DNA of 64,000 nucleotides from Flammulina velutipes (Eukaryota; Basidiomycota; Agaricomycetes; Agaricales; Physalacriaceae): contig CM022374.1 in NCBI GenBank assembly GCA_011800155.1, positions 2,356,001 to 2,420,000 on the forward strand, read 5' to 3'. The position numbers and the translations under genes are program-made. Shown here in pieces: positions 57,475 through 64,000 of this stretch. The notes beneath the pieces were generated by a model, which made no database searches, was not told the DNA's origin, and saw only the letters and a program-made list of their open reading frames with translations. Position 1 is the first letter of the stretch. Every line of letters starts with the position of its first letter.

Positions 57475-57950
57475 AGGACGTTCTGTTAATTTTTTGTCTT
57501 CTACATATGTATTTCTATGTGCTCGCAGCTCTGGTTTTGTGTACTGTTACTTGTATGCATGCAATATTAATTCCTTAATCATCACCCACTCTCAACATTA
57601 GGCGTGGCGCAAAGAGGTGAGTATTTTTTCTGCTTTTCTTCTGTCTTTTTTTACGTCGAAGATTAGAATCGAGCACTCCCCATACGTGCTCATTTGTACT
57701 ATTTTCTACAAGATGTGGCTCAAAAGACTCCTGAACAAGTGGCTCTTACTTTGCCGAATGGGTAACATGAGGGACAGTATCGCCATCCAGCCACCCGGCA
57801 ATTGACAAGGGAAATGCTAGGAGATATCACTGCTTTCGAGCTCGATATCCAACGTTACCATTGATGGACCTCGCCCGTTACTACACACGCCGGTTGAACC
57901 AGTCCAGATAAATGGAAGCATGATGATTCCCAGGTCAACAGCACATTCCA
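57475..57950. other. Intergenic between Yta7-like gene and kexin pseudogene
   Basis: 476 bases. Contains the 3' flank of the ATPase gene and whatever is left of the promoter of the broken kexin copy. No supported gene. Confidence 0.45.
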
Positions 57951-58745
57951 ATGATTGGGATCCTCGTGCTTGTTTCCCCCGTGCTTCCTGTGCCCTCGAC
58001 TCTTTTGCCCATACAGACTCGTGAAACGCACAACTACTATGTTCTACCTCACGATCCTGTCCGTGCACCACTCGCGGATGTGACAGAAAACCTTGGTCTT
58101 CAGATTATGGAACCCGTCGGAAAACTCAAGGATTTCTGGCTGGCGCGGGCGAAGAACGCGGTAATCACGAAACAACGAGCGGAGAACCGCGAAAAGAAGG
58201 GAGATGATCATCGAGCGTTACCGAAGGATGCTCCATGAGCCGTTGTTCTTTCGGAGAGGACTGGACATACCCTCAGCTATAAAACACATATCAAGACAAT
58301 TTCCGCGCAACGCTGTTCTCACTTCTCCACCAGTTGGCCCACCAGTGAACCCTGGACCAGTGACGATTCGGGATCCTCTCTTCAAACAACAGTGGTCCAT
58401 CGCAAACAACAGGAGCCCTGTTGGTACACACACCGTCATTCCACTGTGGGAGAAGTTCGGATACACTGGTCAAGGAATCGTCGTTGCGGTTGTCGACACT
58501 GACGTCAGGGCGACCCACAAAGATCTTGCGAAAAACTTTGCAGGTGAACCTATCTCAGGTCTAAATAACAAATCTGAAACATCTGGCAGGCCTCAGAATA
58601 CTCGTATGATTTTCAACCTAAGGACTCCAACGAGTCGACAATTATTAGATACAGACATGGCACAGCGGCGCAGGCGCAAAAAATGAAGTATGCGGTGTGG
58701 GGATTGCATACAACTCACAAATCGCAAGCTGACGAAGAGGAAATT
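57951..58745 (+). pseudogene. Truncated, frameshifted kexin-like protease copy
   Basis: Paralogue of the kexin-like genes at 7700 and 59388. It has a signal-like start (MIGILVLVSPVLPVPSTLLP) and prodomain (HNYYVLPHDPVRAPLADVTE, QIMEPVGKLKDFWLAR). The frame then breaks near 58200: the next block (IERYRRMLHEPLFFRRGLDI) lies in another phase. The catalytic start is kept (IRDPLFKQQWSI, IVVAVVDTDVRATHKDL with the active Asp), but the usual Lys-Arg self-processing site before it is missing (VNPGPVTIRD). A second shift follows at the catalytic His: HGTAA is out of frame with the preceding block, and CGVGIAYNSQIA appears in yet another phase before a stop. Nothing after about 58745 resembles the protease, so the Ser region and P domain are gone. 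Almost certainly non-functional as a protease. Confidence 0.85.
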
Positions 58746-59387
58746 CAAGTATGCCATCCATCGTTCGACGAGAAGGGTCCCGACCATGTAATCATCAGAG
58801 GCCTCGTCGGTTGGAGAAAGTAGAGAGACGCCGCGCAGGTTGGGACGGTGACCAAGAGAAGGAGGAATGTTACACGGATTCATAATGACTGGGATAGATA
58901 ATATGCGAGGACAATTGACAAGAGGAGAATTAGATCTTGAGTCTGCTGGCATATTGAAATCTCGTCGTCGTCAGGAATTAAAATTGAAGGGCTGGAGTAA
59001 TACCACGGTGCTGCACATCGTTGGTAATAAATCATGAAGATGTTGGGCCAAGTACCTCGAGAGAAGTACTTAACGTCCATCCATCCAAAATGCAGCGCCG
59101 AATCCCGCCGATGACCAATGTGGCTGTGCTGTGAAGATGATGGTTTCCACTACCACTGTTACGATAACTCGACAAGGGGATGGTGCTCACAGCATTGCCC
59201 ACGCCTTGGCTCTGGATGTCTCTCAGAAGCGGGGGTCTTTGTCGACTTGCATAGCAAGCGAATTGCTTTGAGGGACAATTTGATCATCGAGGCATGTACA
59301 CAAGAATGCTAATCAACAAAAACAGAAACTTATCCTTACGGTCGCGCAGGAGTAAAACACAGACCATCCCTCTCCCTAAGAACACAA
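58746..59387. other. Non-coding interval between kexin pseudogene and kexin-like gene
   Basis: 642 bases including the promoter of the gene at 59388. A 64-codon frame at 59118-59312 begins with ATG and is rich in Cys (eight) but has no signal peptide. A minus-strand frame from 58883 runs into the antisense of the pseudogene. Neither is called as a gene. Confidence 0.45.
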
Positions 59388-61499
59388 ATGGCTCCGCCTA
59401 GCCTAGTTCTCGTACTTCTTTTGGCGTCCCTTACATCGTACGCCTATCTTCACAACGGGATACACAATTATTATGTTCTACATCACGATCCCGTCTACGC
59501 CTCATTGGCTTATACTGCAGAAATTCTTGGTGTTCGGATCGTGGAACCTGTTGGCGATCTCAGCGACTTCTGGCTGGCACGGACAGAAACTCCTGGCAAT
59601 GATACTCTCCGCCCACGAGTTCACACCTTGGATGACCCAGTAATCGAGACCTATCGAAGGCTTCGATATCAATCGTCGCTCAGGCGGGGGGGTCTCAATA
59701 TGTCGTTGGCTATAAAGCATCTATCCCTGCAGGAATCTCGCACAATATCTCATAGATCCCCCATCCCAAAACGCGCTACTACGAGTATCGAGGATCCTCT
59801 TTTTAGAGACCAGTGGTATCTCGAAGCATCTTCGCTTAACGTGATTCCGGTATGGGAGAGGCTAAAGATTACTGGCAAAGGCATCATAATCGCTGTCCTT
59901 GATGGTGGCATTAGGTCGGATCACAAAGACCTCGAAAGCAACTTGGTGAGGCATCTCAGTCTATCTGTATGTTGAGTGCTAATTTTCTCCCAGGTCTCTG
60001 CATACTCGAAAGACTTCATAGGCGGAGCAACACAGGGAACCAATGGCTCTGTGCATGGCACTGCTTGCGCTGGAGTCATCGCGGCCGCGAAGAACGACAT
60101 ATGTGGTGTGGGTATTGCATACGACTCAAAAATAGCAGACCTTCGTGTTTTGACGTCAGCCATGACTTTGCCCTCGGCAGCCCAACAAGCGTTGGCCTTG
60201 AACCACAAGTACCAGGATGTATCCATCTATAGCAGTAGCTTTGGCCCGCCGGACAATGGAAAGGCCCAAGAAGGACCACCTTATGTCGTAAACAAAGCCT
60301 TTCTGAACGGTGTCAGCAATGGAAGGATGTTTAACGGGAAGGCGAAGGGAAGCATCTATGTGATAGCTGCGGGAAATGGTCGTCAATACCGGGATGAATG
60401 CAATCACGACGGCTATGTAAACAGGTAAAATTCTAGTGCTTACACTCCAATCACCACTCACGATGAAACGTTTCCACAGCATATACACAATCGCTATCGG
60501 TGCCCTGGGAGACAATGGTCGGCACGCAGAGTACTCTGAGGACTGTACAGCGGTCATGGCTGTTGCGTACGGTGGCGGTGATCATGGCGGGTCCATTGTA
60601 AGTAACCGCCTGCCGAGTATGAATGTTTTCTGACGACGACTACAAAAGGTCTCAGTCGGCACCACTAGCGACGAAGCATGCAACGAAAAATTCAATGGAA
60701 CATCGGCAGCCGCCCCTGCCGCTGCAGCCATTTTCGCCCTAGCCCTAGAAATTCGCCCCGAGCTTACCTGGCGAGATATACAGTACCTCTGTGTGGAGAC
60801 CGCTAAGCATGTGGATGGACTCATGTGGGAAACGCTTCCATCTGGGCGCGAATACAGTCCCTTGTTCGGTTTTGGCGCTCTTGACGCGTATGCCTTTGTA
60901 AAGGAGGCGAAGACGTGGACACTCGTCAAACCGCAGGTGTGGATCAAGCCGCCGTATGCCCAACTGAAGGATGGAACCGTGGATGTGAAAGGGGTGGCAT
61001 CGGGCGGCGAGCCCTTCAGCAGTACACGACCAGTCTCTCATACATTTGAGATCACAGAGGCGATGGCGAAACGACATGACTTTGATAAGGTCGAACACGT
61101 TCAACTCAGGGTGTGGATCCAATACCCCAGACGAGGAGATATTACCGTCAGGCTACATAGCCCAAAGATCACGTTGAGCGTGGTGGGACGACCTCGTCCA
61201 TATGATGACGCGCAAACGGGACTCGCGGGGTGGACCTTTTCGACCTTGAAGCACTGGTGCGTTCGTTCATGTGCTCTGGCTACGATTGAATTGCCTACTT
61301 ATCCCCGCCTCTTATCAATAGGGGAGAGGATCCCGTAGGCTTGTGGCTTGTATCAGTGAAGGACGAGTCCAACTCCGGTCTCAACTCGACGGGCGTAGTC
61401 CTAGGTTTCTCATTGACAATCTGGGGAAGTGCGAAGACAGATTCCCCTAATCATAAGCCCTACGAGATGCCTGCAGACGACGACAATGTTTTCCCTTAG
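59388..61499 (+). CDS. Kexin-like subtilisin protease (S8B) with P domain, second intact copy
   Basis: Close paralogue of the protease at 7700-9959, with the same layout. Signal peptide MAPPSLVLVLLLASLTSYAY; prodomain (HNYYVLHHDPVYASLAYTAE, EPVGDLSDFWLAR); Lys-Arg at residues 128-129 before TTSIEDPLFRDQWYL; Asp at about 172 in IIIAVLDGGIRSDHKDLE; His in VHGTACAGVIAA; CGVGIAYDSKIADLRVL; oxyanion Asn in IAAGNGRQY; Ser in FNGTSAAAPAAAA. The P domain includes HVQLRVWIQYPRRGDITVRL, GLAGWTFSTLKHW, EDPVGLWLVSVKDE and FSLTIWGSAK. The protein ends EMPADDDNVFP with no membrane helix, so it should be secreted or luminal and soluble. All catalytic residues are present. Several short introns, for example GTGAGGC..CCCAG after LESNL. 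About 640 residues. Directly downstream of a broken copy. Confidence 0.9.
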
Positions 61500-61600
61500 A
61501 TTCGAGGATCCTAAGTACTACTTGATAGAAGCCTGTTTTCACTATAATCATTTATGTATATCCTGTATGTCAAAACGATCACCCTATCCATTCATAATAC

Positions 61601-64000
61601 TCAATCTAACGAGCGCCTTCCAAGCAAGTTCGAGATCTCTCGATGTGTTGTCAACCATTGCGAGAACGTCGTACTCTCCGTTTTTCTCTCCTGTGTTTCA
61701 ATGAGGTAGTTCGCAAAGACAATGAGCGTGCCGTATCGAAAGCTGTCCAGCCGTTAGCACCAACGTATATCAGCGGAAACACACTCACAGATAGTTTACT
61801 GTCAAATCCCGTAGTTTGCGCTCCTTAGTCGTTCCTTTCTCGCAGGCATCAACCTTGAGCTTGTAACTGAAAAACAGTAAGTTGGCTGGAATTACGAAGG
61901 AAAGGTTAGCAAACGTACTCGTAGATCGCCTTTCGCAGGTTTTGGACATCCTGCATGACATCGATGGCTCTATCCGTTAACCTTTTCGCGACTTTGCCGT
62001 GAGAGAGGACTCCGACAAGTTGAAGAATAGTCTTATACTCGCCTACCACACGGTCAGACTGATGTATACGCCATTGATAGTTTGCTTACCCTGTCGGTAG
62101 GCCTCCTCTTCCGACGGACCATCTATGGAGTCATAGACCTCTGCATATTCATCGTCGCCTAGGTATTCACTGTGCTGGACGTCCCAGTTCATCGTCGTCG
62201 ATATGAGGCAGGCAGCCACCATCCCGGTAGTTGTTCGACCTCGTCCCATTTGACAATTGAACACAAAGTCTCCTGCTTGCGACAGTCCCGAACGCACTCG
62301 GTCCAAGAGAAGCGATAATGCTTCAGGTAGAGGCGCCTGCTCGTCCGTCTAGAGCCGCCGAAATTAGTAAGTTTCCATCTACTTGTACGAAAGGGACGGA
62401 CGATCGCGATACGGCCATAATCAATCTTGAAGCCTTCCTGGGCGACGACGTTGAAGACATCCCGCGGTGTCATGATATCCTCTTCGGACACTTCCTCCCA
62501 TAGAGGTATGATCGTGAAGACACCAGGGCGTTCTTCGACCTCGTCGTGAAGCAATATCCTGCCTTTGCCCGCCCTAAGCTCACGTAACACGTCCTTCTTG
62601 AAGTTTTGCTCCATGGATTCGACGACAGCCGTGGTAACGCCGGTAGCTCTGCGTGGACCAGTCAGAAACAGATGGCTTGACATGATAGACAACTTACTCG
62701 ACGTTTTCTAAAGGCTTGTCAACGAGCCGGAGGACGTGTGGACGTCCAGAAACATATATAACAGGTTCCTAAAGTCCTTTGAGATGTAATCCTTGAAGCC
62801 GTCAGGAAGGTTTACCTCTCGTAGTGATGTCCAAAAGACATAATTTGAGCCTTCAGGGCCTGCATCAACACGGTTCAAGGCTTTCCTCAACCCGTCCACT
62901 GTCGGCATGCCACTGCACAAAATGAGTGAGTGAGGAAAAGGATATCCAAATTGAATAGACACACCTGCCACACACTCGCTTTCCATCTATTGGAACGCTC
63001 TCTTGCTCGTCTTCGCTGGCGGACGTCAAAGGCAAAGTCAATGAGACTCGTCTGAAATTAGGAGAGCCTTCGATGCGCCTATAGAATTTATTTCAGTATC
63101 AATGGATGATAGGTTCGTAGAGCTCACTCTGGCAAAGTCATCTTCTGCAAGTTTGAGAAAAAGTCGCTCTTCAGGATCGTCGAGGCAGACAGGATGCTAC
63201 CAGACCGGTTGAGGACAACTTGTTGGACTTCATCGGGATGGGCAACTCCGTTTGTGTGGTCTGTTTGCTCTAGTGGTTTAAGCGCGTTGAAGCCGTCTAC
63301 CAAGAGCTCCTTCTGGAATGTCTTGATGACTAGAATAGTTTGCTCAATCATACTGGTCATGAAGAGTTCTAATCGATGCCCGTACCTGGTCTGTTGTTCA
63401 CGAATGTCTCTACACTTTCGAAATTGTCTCTGGTATCCGGTTCTGTCGATTGTAGATACGATTGGAAAACGATAAGCTCGAAATATCGCCTTAGATTTTG
63501 AAGCCCTGCCAGAAAAGATTAACGATAGTTAGAAAGTACGTCTCAAGATACTATACCTTTCTGAGTATGCATTTTCTTCTGCCTCTCGTCAGAGCTCTGT
63601 TCCGCCGTTATGCGACTCTCTTCGATGGATTCTCGTAAATTATACACAACGTCGCACTGATCGATGGCATCGTCCACGATATTCTTGACCGCAATTCCCT
63701 TCCGAATGACACGAAGTAAATCTATGGAGCATTGAGTCTCGGCACGTAAATAAGATACGAGACTCACTGTTGATTACTTGATAAGACTTGCGTACTTTGG
63801 GGGGATGAGGACTAGCCATCGGCTCCATAGGAGTTGTTGCTGACATCGACAAAGTTCGTCTTGTCTTCAGCCGAGGAGTGCTGGGGGGCTGTACATGTTT
63901 GGCATCTAACCACTGTCGTATTAACAGTAGGATGATCGACACCAATGTACTCCGGCCACGCCCAAGTTGACAATTGACCACGATAGGCGTATCTCTCGAA
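61601..64000 (-). CDS. Paladin-like protein with PTP-like phytase domains, 5' end outside window
   Basis: Member of the paladin / inositol hexakisphosphate (PTP-like phytase) family. Animal paladin dephosphorylates phosphoinositides. Fungal members are large and repeat the domain. Two P-loop signatures of the CxxGxGR type are seen: VNCQLGRGRSTLVSIILLLI near 63960 and FNCQMGRGRTTTGMVAACLI near 62250. Other blocks: QTILVIKTFQKELLVDGFNA, RSGSILSASTILKSDFFSNL, VDGLRKALNRVDAGPEGSNY, FWTSLREVNLPDGFKDYISK and, near the end, LQLVGVLSHGKVAKRLTDRA and VQNLRKAIYDYKLKVDA. The final exon reads RYGTLIVFANYLIETQERKT and ends LLGRRSLD, stop at 61601-61603. The gene runs off the right edge. Whether it is an active phosphatase is uncertain: each loop has Cys and Arg, but Asp-containing loops were not located. 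Confidence 0.87.

Noticed and set aside
58593..58883. Minus-strand 96-codon frame beginning MNPCNIPPSLGHRPN
   Set aside because: Half of it is the antisense of the kexin pseudogene, so it is most likely an accident of decay.
1..64000. Transposons, CRISPR arrays, rRNA and tRNA genes
   Set aside because: No transposase or reverse transcriptase motif, spaced direct repeats, long terminal repeats, rRNA segments or convincing tRNA A/B boxes were found by eye. Short or decayed elements could still be missed.

Overview
This is genomic DNA from a filamentous basidiomycete, most likely an Agaricomycete. Genes are dense and split by many 45-60 nt GT-AG introns with clear branch-point-like CTRAY motifs. 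The protein set is fungal: MIC60, Atg22, Atg15, Rna14, neutral trehalase, eIF6, an Yta7-type bromodomain ATPase, a GT90/CAP10 enzyme and a UstS-type GST. No rRNA, convincing tRNA, CRISPR array or intact transposon was seen. All gene models were spliced by hand from the sequence, so exon edges are inferred and starts are stated as chosen.

Layout. 1-4.3 kb (minus): the 5' part of an AMP-binding acyl-CoA ligase running off the left edge, a glutathione S-transferase, and MIC60. MIC60 is divergent from ATG22 (4.6-7.1 kb, plus). 7.2-10 kb (minus): a decayed kexin P-domain fragment followed by an intact kexin-like protease. 10.5-21.3 kb: an FG nucleoporin (Nup49/Nup58 type), a GT90 glycosyltransferase, a lipocalin-like fungal protein, a FRA10AC1 homologue, a cytochrome P450 and a basidiomycete protein of unknown role. 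22.3-29.4 kb (plus): a ferric reductase with a long leader, RNA14 and the autophagic lipase ATG15. A poorly coding stretch follows (29.4-31.8 kb), then a disordered Ser/Pro-rich protein.

34-43 kb: neutral trehalase, eIF6 divergent from a MidA/NDUFAF7 methyltransferase, and a TPR protein. 43.3-46.7 kb holds one uncertain minus-strand coding signal and otherwise nothing I can support. 46.7-57.5 kb: a conserved disordered fungal protein, Ctf8, an AVT-like vacuolar amino-acid transporter and the large Yta7/ATAD2 ATPase. 57.9-61.5 kb: a truncated, frameshifted kexin pseudogene followed by a second intact kexin-like gene. The right edge holds most of a paladin-like protein (PTP-like phytase domains) read from minus.

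Functional themes. Three genes act at or in the vacuole (Atg15 lyses autophagic bodies, Atg22 and the AVT-like carrier export amino acids), but they are scattered, so this is not a cluster in the strict sense. The clearest unusual feature is repeated local duplication and decay of kexin-family proteases at two loci about 50 kb apart. The two intact copies have a signal peptide, a Lys-Arg self-processing site, an S8 catalytic domain and a P domain, but no visible C-terminal membrane anchor.
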